Shown here: piece by piece, positions 52,795-61,418 of the stretch
How the letters are laid out: each line of letters begins with the position of its first letter
Numbering within the stretch: the first letter of the stretch is position 1
Assembly: GCF_013371465.1 (NCBI RefSeq)
Contig: NZ_JABWDU010000010.1
Span: forward strand, 62,001 to 126,000
DNA length: 64,000 bases
Direction: 5' to 3'
Origin: Ensifer oleiphilus
GTDB taxonomy: Bacteria > Pseudomonadota > Alphaproteobacteria > Rhizobiales > Rhizobiaceae
The notes under the pieces: generated by a model
Seen by the model: only the letters and a program-made list of their open reading frames with translations
Told to the model about the DNA's origin: nothing
Databases searched by the model: none
Program-made: the position numbers and the translations under genes

Positions 52795-53283
52795 CTAATC
52801 AAGCAGGGCCACGGCCTCCACTTCGAACAGCATGCCGTCGACGGCCAGTTTCGGTACCGGGATCAAGGTCTGAGCCGGCAGCGCCTCGCCGAACATTTCC
52901 TTGACGCCCTCGGTCAACACTCCAAGCTTGGACATATCATGGTCGACCACGAAGACCGTGAGCTTGGCAACCTGATCGGGCTGGGCGCCGAGCGCATCGA
53001 GGGCAGTGCGCAAATTTGCGTAGCTCTGCTTAACCTGAATAGCGAAGTCGGGCGACAAGGCTCCAGTGCTGTCTTGGCCTCCCTGCCCGGAGATATAGGC
53101 GACCCGGGCTTCGCGCGGCATGATCACGACCGTGCTGTAGCCGTTCGGTGTCGGGTCATAGAGCGTCTGTGGATTGACGATGGTCAGCTTGCGATCTTTC
53201 TCATTCGCTGGCGCCACCGTGGGAACTACCATGGTCATGCTGATTATCCCTCCGATAAGCACATGCTTCATTGTGCGTGACAT
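52795..53283 (-). CDS. RidA-family protein with a signal peptide
   Basis: 162 residues. The signal peptide (MKHVLIGGIISMTMVVPTVAPANEK) precedes a full RidA/YjgF domain (AYISGQGGQDSTGALSPDFAIQVKQSYANLRTALDALGAQPDQVAKLTVFVVDHD). Cytosolic RidA hydrolyses reactive enamines/imines; exported forms are poorly studied. GGGAG lies 6-7 bases before the ATG at 53283. The arginine usually binding the carboxylate in RidA is not evident, so it may have another activity. It is divergent from a TetR gene across a strong operator. Confidence 0.86.
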   Translation of the reverse strand: MSRTMKHVLIGGIISMTMVVPTVAPANEKDRKLTIVNPQTLYDPTPNGYSTVVIMPREARVAYISGQGGQDSTGALSPDFAIQVKQSYANLRTALDALGAQPDQVAKLTVFVVDHDMSKLGVLTEGVKEMFGEALPAQTLIPVPKLAVDGMLFEVEAVALLD

Positions 53284-53359
53284 GATTTTCTCCCGGCCTT
53301 GAGAACTGCGAGCAACGTACGCTCGCGGTCTGCAGGATTGAATTTCAGCTCGGCACAAG

Positions 53360-53411
53360 ATTGACTCGTACGCCGTACGATTAGATTGCATCGTACGGCG
53401 TACGAGTCAAT
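53360..53411. promoter_or_regulatory. Perfect 22-bp inverted repeat, double TetR-type operator
   Basis: Arms 53360-53381 and 53390-53411 are exact inverted copies separated by 8 bases. Each arm contains a near-palindrome, TCGTACG-C-CGTACGA (53366-53380) and TCGTACG-G-CGTACGA (53391-53405), with centres 25 bases apart. It lies between ridA (minus) and tetR (plus), so it probably binds two TetR dimers to control both. Confidence 0.75.
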
Positions 53412-53476
53412 TGGTGAGTATCGACATACGTTGCATTGTCGGCTTAGAACGACGTTCTGATCAGCAGGGAAAGCCG

Positions 53477-54190
53477 ATGGCAGCCAAACACAGCGACACC
53501 CGAGGCAAACGGTCTCAACGGCAGTATGTACCCGTCCAATCCGCGCAGCCCCCACACGCCGACCCGCCCCTCTCTCTGGAGCGGATCGTGACCACCGCGG
53601 TCGAGCTGTTGGACGCCGAAGGGGTCGACGGATTGAAGATGCGTCGGCTGGCCGATCGGCTCGGCGCGGGCGCGATGAGCCTGTACTGGCATGTCGGCAG
53701 CAAGGAGGAGGTCTTTGATCTGGCGCTCGACTTGGTGATTGAATACAGCGGACGACCGCAAGTGTTTGAGCCAGAAGATTGGCGCGATGAAGCTGTTCAT
53801 TTGCTCCAGGACTGGCGGGCGAGCATGCTGCGCCATCCCTGGTCGGCGTCACTGCTCTCGCGCCGGGCGCTTGGCCCGAACATCCTCAATCGCCTGGAAC
53901 TGCTTGGAAAGATCCTGTCGAGAGCCGGTGTAGCGGACGCAGATCTGAACGTCGCGATATGGTCGTTGTGGAACTATGTGATGGGCGCCACGATCACCCG
54001 CGCGAGCTTCGATCTCTCGGAAGACGACAGAACCGCCGCACAGCAGCGCATTACACGCCTGAGCGAACATTATCCGACGATCGAACGTTCTCGTCTGCTG
54101 CTGGACAGCGATTGGGACGGCGCCTTCAGGAAAGGTCTCGACTTCCTGCTCGATGGGCTCGCACCTGGCCAAAAATCCTGCTCGCGGTGA
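53477..54190 (+). CDS. TetR-family regulator (TetR_C_1-like C-terminal domain)
   Basis: 237 residues. After a basic, flexible N-terminal 30 residues, the HTH is LERIVTTAVELLDAEGVDGLKMRRLADRLGAGAMSLYWHVGSKEEVFDLALD. The C-terminal part (WRDEAVHLLQDWRASMLRHPW) matches the tetracycline-repressor-type ligand domain. ATG at 53477 is chosen as the frame start at 53411 lies in the operator. It probably represses itself and the divergent ridA gene; ligand unknown. Confidence 0.9.
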   Translation: MAAKHSDTRGKRSQRQYVPVQSAQPPHADPPLSLERIVTTAVELLDAEGVDGLKMRRLADRLGAGAMSLYWHVGSKEEVFDLALDLVIEYSGRPQVFEPEDWRDEAVHLLQDWRASMLRHPWSASLLSRRALGPNILNRLELLGKILSRAGVADADLNVAIWSLWNYVMGATITRASFDLSEDDRTAAQQRITRLSEHYPTIERSRLLLDSDWDGAFRKGLDFLLDGLAPGQKSCSR

Positions 54191-54240
54191 TGCCGCAACT
54201 GGGCAGGACCGCCACTTGCCTTCCCGATGGAGGCGAAGCA

Positions 54241-54259
54241 GCCGGATGTGTTATCCGGC
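54241..54259. terminator. Hairpin between convergent tetR and class II aldolase
   Basis: GCCGGAT and ATCCGGC flank GTGTT, forming a perfect 7-bp stem in the 136-base gap between the two stops. No T-tract follows directly on either strand. Confidence 0.4.
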
Positions 54260-54326
54260 GCCGTCATGACACAGCGCCATTTTGTTTTCTTTCGTTGTCT
54301 GCCTCCGGGGGCTTATGCCCAAGAGG

Positions 54327-55583
54327 TCAGGACGCCTGATTGACCTTCAGCTTCGCCTGCTCGAGCACCCAGTATTCCATATCGAACAGATCAGCTTCTC
54401 CAATCGGCGTGAAGCGGCCATAGGATTCGGCAGCATTGATCGCCCGTGTTGCCTGCTCGCACAGGTCCCCTGCGATCCGCGCGGCTTTGGCGTTTCCTCC
54501 AATTGCGAACATAGCTTCGCCGCGCACGACCACGACGCGTGGATAAGCATCCAACATGGTCTTTGCTATGGGCGTCAGGCCGGAATTCCGCTCGAAGTAT
54601 GCGCGATATTCGGCTCGATAACGTTCGACGGCGGCCGCGATCTCGTCCGCATCCGCGTCTGGCTCGATGATCATCGGCCACGGTTTGATGCGGATGACGT
54701 GATCCGGCGTTACCGTACCTCTACGAGAAACGCTCTCGAGGTCGCCCCGCGACGCGTAGGTGCGAATGGCTGGCGTCGAGCGAAAGTCGACCGCAGCCGC
54801 ATGTTCGAAGGGAGAGCCGGGACCAGCCAAGGCCTTGGCCAGTCGCGCCGTCAGGCCGGCGTCAGCCACGCGATCATTTGGCTGGGGGCCCGTCAGCACA
54901 ACCTCTTTTCGGGCGAGCTCCTGTTCCGCGATATCGACGAATTCGATCATCAGTTCGTAGGATGCGCGAGCCGTACCGGCGAATGTGAACAGGCCATGGT
55001 TTTCGAGCCAGAGGCCTTCGCAATCCGGTTGCGCCTGAAAGATACGATCTGCTTCGATAGACAAGTCAAAGCCCGGCATCACATATGGCACATAGGCGAC
55101 CCGGCCGCTGTAGATGCGTGCAACGGTATCGCGCATTTCGGGTTGATCCGCCAGAGCGAGGATCGCGGTCGCGTGCGTATGGTCAACGAAGTCGTGGGGT
55201 ATGAAGGCATGCAAGAGCGCCTCCACCGAAGGATTGGGTGCGCTGGCATCCAGCAGATTGGCGCGCAGCAACGCGACCATATCAGGGTCGGAAAGCCTCG
55301 GCCCGTCGCGCGCGGCCAGAAGCTCCGGCAGCCGCACCGCCGGCAAGCCTGGCGCCTCGATGGTGTCGAGATCCCAGCCGCTGCCTTTGATATGCATGAG
55401 CGCCGAGCCATCCTCGCCTGTTACCTTGACCGAGGTGTTGCCTCCGCCGTGCAGCACTAGGTCCGGATCGCCACCGATGATGCGCGACGTATAGATGCGC
55501 AGCCCCAACGCTTCGCTATGGCCGGCTGCCCCTGCGGCCTCAACGTAGCGGTCGGCTTCGATATCGTTCCAGCGGCTTTTCAT
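54327..55583 (-). CDS. Class II aldolase/adducin-family protein in the lsr operon
   Basis: 418 residues. LGLRIYTSRIIGGDPDLVLHGGGNTSVKV is the class II aldolase start, HDFVDHTHATAI gives two zinc His ligands and ENHGLFTF the third. The protein resembles the aldolase half of the bifunctional rhamnulose-phosphate aldolase/lactaldehyde dehydrogenase family and stops (YWVLEQAKLKVNQAS) where the short-chain dehydrogenase half would begin. It is the last gene after lsrB, past a strong hairpin. lsrF, the thiolase that ends the E. coli AI-2 pathway, is absent, so this aldolase may cleave the product of LsrG. ATG 55583. Confidence 0.88.
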   Translation of the reverse strand: MKSRWNDIEADRYVEAAGAAGHSEALGLRIYTSRIIGGDPDLVLHGGGNTSVKVTGEDGSALMHIKGSGWDLDTIEAPGLPAVRLPELLAARDGPRLSDPDMVALLRANLLDASAPNPSVEALLHAFIPHDFVDHTHATAILALADQPEMRDTVARIYSGRVAYVPYVMPGFDLSIEADRIFQAQPDCEGLWLENHGLFTFAGTARASYELMIEFVDIAEQELARKEVVLTGPQPNDRVADAGLTARLAKALAGPGSPFEHAAAVDFRSTPAIRTYASRGDLESVSRRGTVTPDHVIRIKPWPMIIEPDADADEIAAAVERYRAEYRAYFERNSGLTPIAKTMLDAYPRVVVVRGEAMFAIGGNAKAARIAGDLCEQATRAINAAESYGRFTPIGEADLFDMEYWVLEQAKLKVNQAS

Positions 55584-55614
55584 GATGGTTTTCCATTTTT
55601 TCAGCAATTGAGAA

Positions 55615-55639
55615 CGGGCGGCCAATCGCAGGCCGCCCG
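55615..55639 (-). terminator. Hairpin between lsrB and the class II aldolase gene
   Basis: CGGGCGGCC and GGCCGCCCG form a perfect 9-bp stem with a 7-base loop, 17 bases after the lsrB stop. On the minus strand it is followed by TTCTC. It may end or attenuate the lsrACDB message before the aldolase gene. Confidence 0.6.
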
Positions 55640-55656
55640 GTATGGTGTGTTCAGGA

Positions 55657-56688
55657 TCAGAAGTCGAAATTGCCGATGTTGTCCTTGGTGAAGACGGTAC
55701 GCTCGGGCAGGAGCACGATACCGTTGCCTTCGGCCTCGTAGTCGTAGCCCTGCACCTTGTTGGCCGACACTTCGACCGTGCCGACGCCTGGAACTTCCAG
55801 CTTGTCGCCGACCTTCATCGGGCCGTTCTTCAAGACGTGGTCGGCGACAAAGACCGAGATCTTGCCCTGCTGGGTCACATCCCAGAGGCCGAACCGCTTG
55901 ATCGTGCCGCGCTCGATATAGGGACGCATGACATTGGGCGTCGAGAATCCGACGATGGTGACGCCGTCGGCCCGCTTCAGGTTTTCGGCTGCCTGGGCAG
56001 CGGCTGGCAAAGCGTTGGCGTCGGGCGCGATGATCGCGTCGAGATCCGGGTACGTCTGCAGGATGCTTTCGGCCGTCTGCAGCGACTTCTGCGCATCGTT
56101 ATAGCCATACTGCGTGGTGACGATCTCCCAGCCGGGATGCTCCTTAGCGATCTTCGCCTTGGCAGCTTCCGCCCATGCATTCTGGTCGGTGACGGTCGGG
56201 CTCGAGTAGAAGAAGGCAACCTTCGCCTTTTCCTTCTTCACGCCTTCGCCGGCCATGTCGACGAGCAGGCTGCCAAGCTGTTCGGGCGTGCCCTGGTTGA
56301 TGTAGTAGCTCCGGCAATCCGGATTGACGTCGCTGTCCCACGTCATCACCAGCACACCGCGCTCCATCGCACGCTTCAGCGCCGGGCAAAGTCCATCCGG
56401 CGAAACGGACGAAACGATGATGGCGTTGTACCCTTGATTGACGTAGTTGTTGATGAACTGCACCTGCCCTGAGACGCTCGGCTCGGTCGGACCATCGTAG
56501 GTCACCTTGGCGCCGACTTCTTCGCCGGCTTTCACCGCTCCGGCTCCGCCGCTGGTGAAGAAACCGACCCCGACCAGCTTGGGGATGAAGGCGATCTGGG
56601 ATTCGGCCTGTGCCGTTCCGGACGCGAGCATGGTGCCGGCAAGAAGGCTGGCCGCAAGGGCAGCGGTCTTAATCATTGTGTTGGTCAT
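55657..56688 (-). CDS. lsrB: AI-2 ABC importer binding protein LsrB
   Basis: 343 residues. After a signal peptide (ending TAQAES) the protein reads [62 protein letters not shown] and [15 protein letters not shown], nearly identical to the conserved AI-2-binding residues of E. coli LsrB (Lys/Asp/Pro ligands in these segments). It binds autoinducer-2 in the periplasm. AGGAG lies 7 bases before the ATG and the lsrD stop overlaps the start. Confidence 0.95.
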   Translation of the reverse strand: MTNTMIKTAALAASLLAGTMLASGTAQAESQIAFIPKLVGVGFFTSGGAGAVKAGEEVGAKVTYDGPTEPSVSGQVQFINNYVNQGYNAIIVSSVSPDGLCPALKRAMERGVLVMTWDSDVNPDCRSYYINQGTPEQLGSLLVDMAGEGVKKEKAKVAFFYSSPTVTDQNAWAEAAKAKIAKEHPGWEIVTTQYGYNDAQKSLQTAESILQTYPDLDAIIAPDANALPAAAQAAENLKRADGVTIVGFSTPNVMRPYIERGTIKRFGLWDVTQQGKISVFVADHVLKNGPMKVGDKLEVPGVGTVEVSANKVQGYDYEAEGNGIVLLPERTVFTKDNIGNFDF

Positions 56689-57701
56689 TTTCTTTCTCCT
56701 CCTGAAGTAATTGCCGCCCGGCCCTTCTGCTGCCTGGCAACGGCGACGAAATCGGCAAGCAAAGCGCTTCCGTGGCGCAATGCGACCGCTATAACCAGCA
56801 ACCCTCCCGAAAGTGCGCTGGAAATCTGGCTTGAAACACCGCTCGCCTGCAGGCCCTGCTGCAGGTAGCCGATGACGAATGTGGCAATCAGCGTTCCGAG
56901 AATGGAACCTTGGCCGCCGTAGATGGATGCACCTCCAAGCACCGCCGCGGTGACAGCCGGCAGCAATGTCGCAGCGCCGAGATCGACGCGCGCCGAACCG
57001 AAATAGGCGGACATCACAAGCCCTGCTATCGCCGCACAGAGCCCGGTGACGACGTAGGTGATGGTCTGAACGGTGGCGACTGGAATACCGGCGAACCGAG
57101 CCGCACTCTCCGACTGTCCGACAAGAAACACGACACGGCCGAAGCGCGTGAAATGCAACAGGACGACGAGAACGAAGGCGAGCCCGAGAAACACGACAAG
57201 CGTTGCAGGCAAGCCGAACAACTGCGCGTAACCGAAGCCATTGAAGGCTTCCGGAAAGTTGCCGATCCCCTCATAGCCGCCAGCCCCGACAAGGCCCGAG
57301 GCGACGGTCGCCGTTCCCTGAAAGAGATAGAGGCTGCCGAGTGTAACGACGAGCGGCTGAATCTTCGACAGGTGAATAACGGTAGCGTTGAAGAGACCGC
57401 ACAGCGCACCGGTCGCAAGCGCCAGCAGGATCGATAGCGGCAGCGGTACGGCGTAGAATGTTGCGACCCCGAATACGATGGCCGCAAGGCCGATTGCCGA
57501 CGCGAAGGACACATCGATGCCGCCCGCAATGATCACCAAGGTCAGCGGCAAGGCGACGATGCCGATCTGGACGAAATCCGAGGTGCCGTAGATCAGGTTC
57601 GCGGGATTGAGGAACCGCGGGTTGATGAGGCCGAAGATTGCAAGCTCCGCCAAAAGCATGGCGAGCAACGCGGTCTCCCAGCGGAAGATCAACTTTTTCA
57701 T
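56685..57701 (-). CDS. lsrD: AI-2 ABC importer permease LsrD
   Basis: 338 residues, about ten hydrophobic helices, starting [24 protein letters not shown]. The segment [20 protein letters not shown] is typical of ribose/AI-2-type permeases. It shares ATGA with lsrC before it and lsrB after it. With LsrC it forms the inner-membrane channel for AI-2. Confidence 0.91.
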   Translation of the reverse strand: MKKLIFRWETALLAMLLAELAIFGLINPRFLNPANLIYGTSDFVQIGIVALPLTLVIIAGGIDVSFASAIGLAAIVFGVATFYAVPLPLSILLALATGALCGLFNATVIHLSKIQPLVVTLGSLYLFQGTATVASGLVGAGGYEGIGNFPEAFNGFGYAQLFGLPATLVVFLGLAFVLVVLLHFTRFGRVVFLVGQSESAARFAGIPVATVQTITYVVTGLCAAIAGLVMSAYFGSARVDLGAATLLPAVTAAVLGGASIYGGQGSILGTLIATFVIGYLQQGLQASGVSSQISSALSGGLLVIAVALRHGSALLADFVAVARQQKGRAAITSGGERK

Positions 57702-58729
57702 CGGCTCGCCTCCGCGATCCTGGTTGTTGAAGACGTGGCATCGGGAACGGGCGCACGATCATGGATGGCGTAGCGGCGCGCACGAATGCGCCGCTCGATC
57801 AGTTGACGGATGCGGCCGTCGAGCAGGAGCACCGAGAGCAACAGCGCGCCGGCAATGAAATCGTTCCAGTAGGCCGGGATCTTCAGGAAGACGAGTGCGC
57901 TGTCGATCGAGGTGATGAAGATCACCGCGGCGACAACGCCTGCGACCGAGCCGGTGCCACCGAGAAGACTGACGCCACCAAGAACATTGACCGCGATCGC
58001 CTTGAGTTCGATGCCGTTGCCCGCCTGGTTCGGGATGAAGCCGATCTGGGCAGCAAAGACGATGCCGGCCAGCGCCGCGCAAGTTCCTGCGGCAACGAAA
58101 GCCGCGAATTGCACCCGCCGGACCGGCACGCCGAGGTGGTGCGCTGCCGCCTTGTTGTCGCCGACCGCATAGAAGAAGCGACCGAAACGCGTCTTGCGCA
58201 GGAACAGCCAGAGGGTGACGATCAATAGAACGACGACGACCGTCAGCGCTGAAAAGCCGAAGCCGAGATTGGTGGATAGGGCCTTCAAGTCTTGCGGCAG
58301 ATCCTCGATCCAGCGTCCGCCGGTCATCACCAACATGATGCCGCGGTAGAGGCCGAGCGTCCCAAGCGTGGCGACGATCGACGGTATGCCGAGATAGGCG
58401 ACCATCAGCCCGTTGAACGCACCGGCCAGGGCGCCGGTGAGCAGGCAAAGCACGATCGCGAGCGGCAGGCCGACCCCCGCGTTCAACAGCAGCCCAAGCA
58501 CGGCGGCACTCAGGCCGAGCACCGAGCCGCTGGATACATCGATGTTGCGCGTCAGGATCACGACCATGGTGCCGAGCGAAATCAGCATCAGCACCAGGCT
58601 GCTCGACAGCACGGTCGAGAGTGTCGCGCCGGAGAGGTAACCCGGCGCCGCCGCGCCAATTGCGGCGTAGGCAAGGGTCAGGATGAGGACGAGCGTGACA
58701 ACGCGGTTGCGGGCAAAGAGATCAAGCAT
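57698..58729 (-). CDS. lsrC: AI-2 ABC importer permease LsrC
   Basis: 343 residues from ATG 58729 (MLDLFARNRVVTLVLILTLAY). The motif TMVVILTRNIDVSSGSVLGLSA and the membrane helices match LsrC. The C-terminal 35 residues are basic and polar, longer than in E. coli. The start overlaps lsrA by 8 bases. Frames beginning at 58900 extend into lsrA and are not used. Confidence 0.91.
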   Translation of the reverse strand: MLDLFARNRVVTLVLILTLAYAAIGAAAPGYLSGATLSTVLSSSLVLMLISLGTMVVILTRNIDVSSGSVLGLSAAVLGLLLNAGVGLPLAIVLCLLTGALAGAFNGLMVAYLGIPSIVATLGTLGLYRGIMLVMTGGRWIEDLPQDLKALSTNLGFGFSALTVVVVLLIVTLWLFLRKTRFGRFFYAVGDNKAAAHHLGVPVRRVQFAAFVAAGTCAALAGIVFAAQIGFIPNQAGNGIELKAIAVNVLGGVSLLGGTGSVAGVVAAVIFITSIDSALVFLKIPAYWNDFIAGALLLSVLLLDGRIRQLIERRIRARRYAIHDRAPVPDATSSTTRIAEASR

Positions 58730-60224
58730 GATTGGGCTCCGAGGCGCCGAAGGCCAGTCTGGCGATTGCATCGACGCTGATCGCGTCCGAAAGTTGGCCG
58801 CCGTCCCGGCCAAAGGCCATGACCTGTACGCGATCGGCCAATTGCTCGATCTCGTCGAAGTCGGAGGATATGAGGACGATGGCGACGCCTTTGCCGGCAA
58901 GCGTGCGGATCAGCGCGTAGATGTCATTTCGGGCGGCAACGTCGACCCCGCGCGTCGGCTCGTCGAGGATCAGTACCTTCGGTCCCGCCGACAGGCACTT
59001 TGCCATGAGGACCTTCTGCTGATTGCCCCCGGAAAGCCCCCGGGCCGACTGCCCGGCGCCGGTGCATTTTATGCCCATGCTGTCGCGAAAGCCGTCGAAG
59101 ATTCGGCGCTCGGTTCCCGACCGCAGGAAAAACGGCAGGCGATGGATCAGATAGGACGAGACATTCCAATAGAGCGGTGCTTCGAGGAATAGGCCGTTCT
59201 GCTGGCGGTCTTCCGGCAGATAGACGAGGCCATGATCGATGCACGACCTTGGCGACCGGCTTTTCAGTTCCTTGCCTTCCAAGTGCACACTGCCGGCACT
59301 TTGTTTGCGCAGGCCGAAAAGTGTCTCTGCAAACTCCGTGCGTCCGGCACCAACGACACCGGCAAGGCCGAGGATTTCCCCCGCCCTGACATCGAGGTCG
59401 ATATCGGCAAAGCCCTCTCCCGACAACCCCCGCACCGTGAGCCGCGGTTGACCGATCTGCGCCACCTTGCGCCCGGCCTTGGCGGTTCCGCCGTCGGCTG
59501 CAAGCTGTACGCGGCTCATCGCCTCGACGATCTCTGCGTCGGTATACTCGTCGAGCGGTCCCGAGAGCACGATGACGCCGTCCCGCAGCACACTGATGGT
59601 GCTGCAGATCTCCCGGATTTCCCGCAGCTTGTGCGAGATGAAGAAAATGCCGACGCCTTGGCCCTGCAGTTTGCGCACGCGCTCGAAAAGCGCGCTCGTC
59701 TCGAAGGGGGTCAGAGCCGAGGTCGGCTCGTCGAGGATAAGGACGCGCGCGTCCCGCACCAGGCCGCGCAAAATTTCGACGATCTGCCGCTCGGCAATCT
59801 CAAGCGAGGCAGCCTGTGCATCGAGATCCACGGCAACGGCAAGCTCGGCGACGAGTGTCTCGACGCGCGGCCGCAGCGAGCGCGGCGATGGCCTTAAGCC
59901 CAGACAGATATTTTCCAGCACCGTCTGGTTTGGCAGGATATGTGCTTCCTGCGGTACGAGATAGAGACCGAGATCCTGGGCGAGCGCCGGGGAGGCGTGC
60001 GTCAACGCCCGGCCGTTGATTTCGATGCGGCCGGAATTGGCGGGAATCACTCCGGACATGATCTTCATCAGACTGGATTTGCCGGCGCCGTTGCCTCCAA
60101 GCAGCGCGTGCACCTCTCCGGCTTCGAGGGCCAGTGACACGCCTTTGAGGACCGGCACCGCACCGTAGGATTTCCAGATGTCCTCTAGAAGGGCGACCCT
60201 CCCGGCCGCTTGTTCCTTCACCAT
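58722..60224 (-). CDS. lsrA: AI-2 ABC importer ATPase LsrA
   Basis: 500 residues with two ABC domains. Domain 1: Walker A GGNGAGKSS, Walker B VLILDEPTSAL. Domain 2: modified Walker A GVVGAGRTE, signature GLSGGNQQK, Walker B VLILDEPTRGVDV. GSYGAVPVLKGVSL is the usual LsrA/RbsA start. AGGTGG lies 5 bases before the ATG at 60224, preferred over a TTG at 60239. First gene of the minus-strand lsrACDB-aldolase operon, divergent from lsrR. Confidence 0.92.
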   Translation of the reverse strand: MVKEQAAGRVALLEDIWKSYGAVPVLKGVSLALEAGEVHALLGGNGAGKSSLMKIMSGVIPANSGRIEINGRALTHASPALAQDLGLYLVPQEAHILPNQTVLENICLGLRPSPRSLRPRVETLVAELAVAVDLDAQAASLEIAERQIVEILRGLVRDARVLILDEPTSALTPFETSALFERVRKLQGQGVGIFFISHKLREIREICSTISVLRDGVIVLSGPLDEYTDAEIVEAMSRVQLAADGGTAKAGRKVAQIGQPRLTVRGLSGEGFADIDLDVRAGEILGLAGVVGAGRTEFAETLFGLRKQSAGSVHLEGKELKSRSPRSCIDHGLVYLPEDRQQNGLFLEAPLYWNVSSYLIHRLPFFLRSGTERRIFDGFRDSMGIKCTGAGQSARGLSGGNQQKVLMAKCLSAGPKVLILDEPTRGVDVAARNDIYALIRTLAGKGVAIVLISSDFDEIEQLADRVQVMAFGRDGGQLSDAISVDAIARLAFGASEPNHA

Positions 60225-60239
60225 TCCCCACCTGTTCAA

Positions 60240-60462
60240 ATGTATTCATCTGCCATCATGTGATCATAACGACTGTATCCCGTCAATATGGTCATCAGCA
60301 GCAAAGCGAACAGAGATTGGCGGAAGTACTGGCATAATCGCAAATTTATGCGCAAAAACAGGCGGTTGGAAGGCGATGGATTTTTTCGGCCTCAATACCG
60401 TTGACGTATCAAATGTTTTCGCGATACTCAAATGATCAGGGCAACCCAAAGGAATGGGCCGC
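60240..60462. promoter_or_regulatory. lsrA/lsrR divergent control region
   Basis: AT-rich. The heptamer TCAAATG occurs three times (60236-60242, 60409-60415, 60428-60434). A sigma-70-like promoter for lsrR is TTGACG (60401-60406), 16 bases, GATACT (60423-60428), so two of the copies lie in its spacer and just after its -10. TGTTCAAATGTATTCA next to the lsrA start (60234-60249) resembles the TGAACA-type half sites of LsrR regulators. LsrR binding is inferred. Confidence 0.5.
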
Positions 60463-61410
60463 ATGGCTTCGGACAATGGCGAGTGGAGTTACGCGGATGC
60501 GGACGAGGAGACCCTCACCCGCATTGCCTGGTACTACTACAACGACGGATTGACCCAGAACGAGATCGGCGAGCGGCTGAACATGTCGCGCATCAAGGTG
60601 TCTCGCCTTTTGGAAAGCGGCCGCCGTTCCGGCATTATCCAGGTGCGCATCAATTCACGCTATCAGGGATGCCTTACGCTCGAACGCGAGATCAAGGAAC
60701 GCTACGGGCTGCTGGAGGCCTATGTCGTGCCGCAATTGCCCGACCAGGACCCGAGCGATCGCTTGGGTCAGGCGGCCGCGCAATTCCTCATGCAACGCCT
60801 GCAGCATGGCGACCTCCTGGCGGTGGGCTGGGGCGCCACCGTCAGCAACACCATTCAACGGCTCGGTCATCTCGCGAATGAACGCGATATCGGTCTCGTC
60901 AGCCTGACCGGCGGCGTCGGAACCTATGTGGACGGTATGCGCACGGCGAACTGGGGCAGCAGCGTCCATCTTGTCCCGGCCCCTCTTGTCGTCAGGGATC
61001 CGCAGGTTGCGAGCAACCTCTCCTCCGAACCGGCCGTTGCCAACCTGCTCGATATGGCGCTCAACGCCTCCTTTCAGCTCGTCGGCATCGGCGAACTTTC
61101 GCCGGCCTCGACGGTCGTGCGCTCCGGTTATGTCACTCCTGACGAAGTGGAGCCGCTGCGCCGCAAGGGTGCGGTCGGCGATATCCTTTGCCAGTTTTAC
61201 AACGAACAGGGCGAGGTGCTCGATCTGCCGCTGCACGATCGCGTCATCGGGGTGAAGCTTGCGGCCCTGTCGCGCGCAGAGAAAGTCGTGGCCGCGGCAG
61301 GTGGCCTGCAAAAGTTGCAAGCCATCCATTCCGCCTTGCTGGGAAAGTTCGTCGGCATCCTCATCACCGATGAAACGACCGCCGCCGGACTGATCGAGAT
61401 CAAGGACTGA
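60463..61410 (+). CDS. lsrR: AI-2 responsive repressor LsrR (SorC/DeoR family)
   Basis: 315 residues. The N-terminal HTH is LTRIAWYYYNDGLTQNEIGERLNMSRIKVSRLLESGRRSGI; the C-terminal part is the sugar-phosphate-binding SorC domain (LLAVGWGATVSNTI; VSLTGGVGTYVDGM). AAAGGA lies 9 bases before the ATG at 60463, so I prefer it over the ATG at 60454. By family knowledge it represses lsr genes until phospho-AI-2 binds. It is followed by lsrK after 8 bases. Confidence 0.92.
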   Translation: MASDNGEWSYADADEETLTRIAWYYYNDGLTQNEIGERLNMSRIKVSRLLESGRRSGIIQVRINSRYQGCLTLEREIKERYGLLEAYVVPQLPDQDPSDRLGQAAAQFLMQRLQHGDLLAVGWGATVSNTIQRLGHLANERDIGLVSLTGGVGTYVDGMRTANWGSSVHLVPAPLVVRDPQVASNLSSEPAVANLLDMALNASFQLVGIGELSPASTVVRSGYVTPDEVEPLRRKGAVGDILCQFYNEQGEVLDLPLHDRVIGVKLAALSRAEKVVAAAGGLQKLQAIHSALLGKFVGILITDETTAAGLIEIKD

Positions 61411-61418
61411 GCATTACA

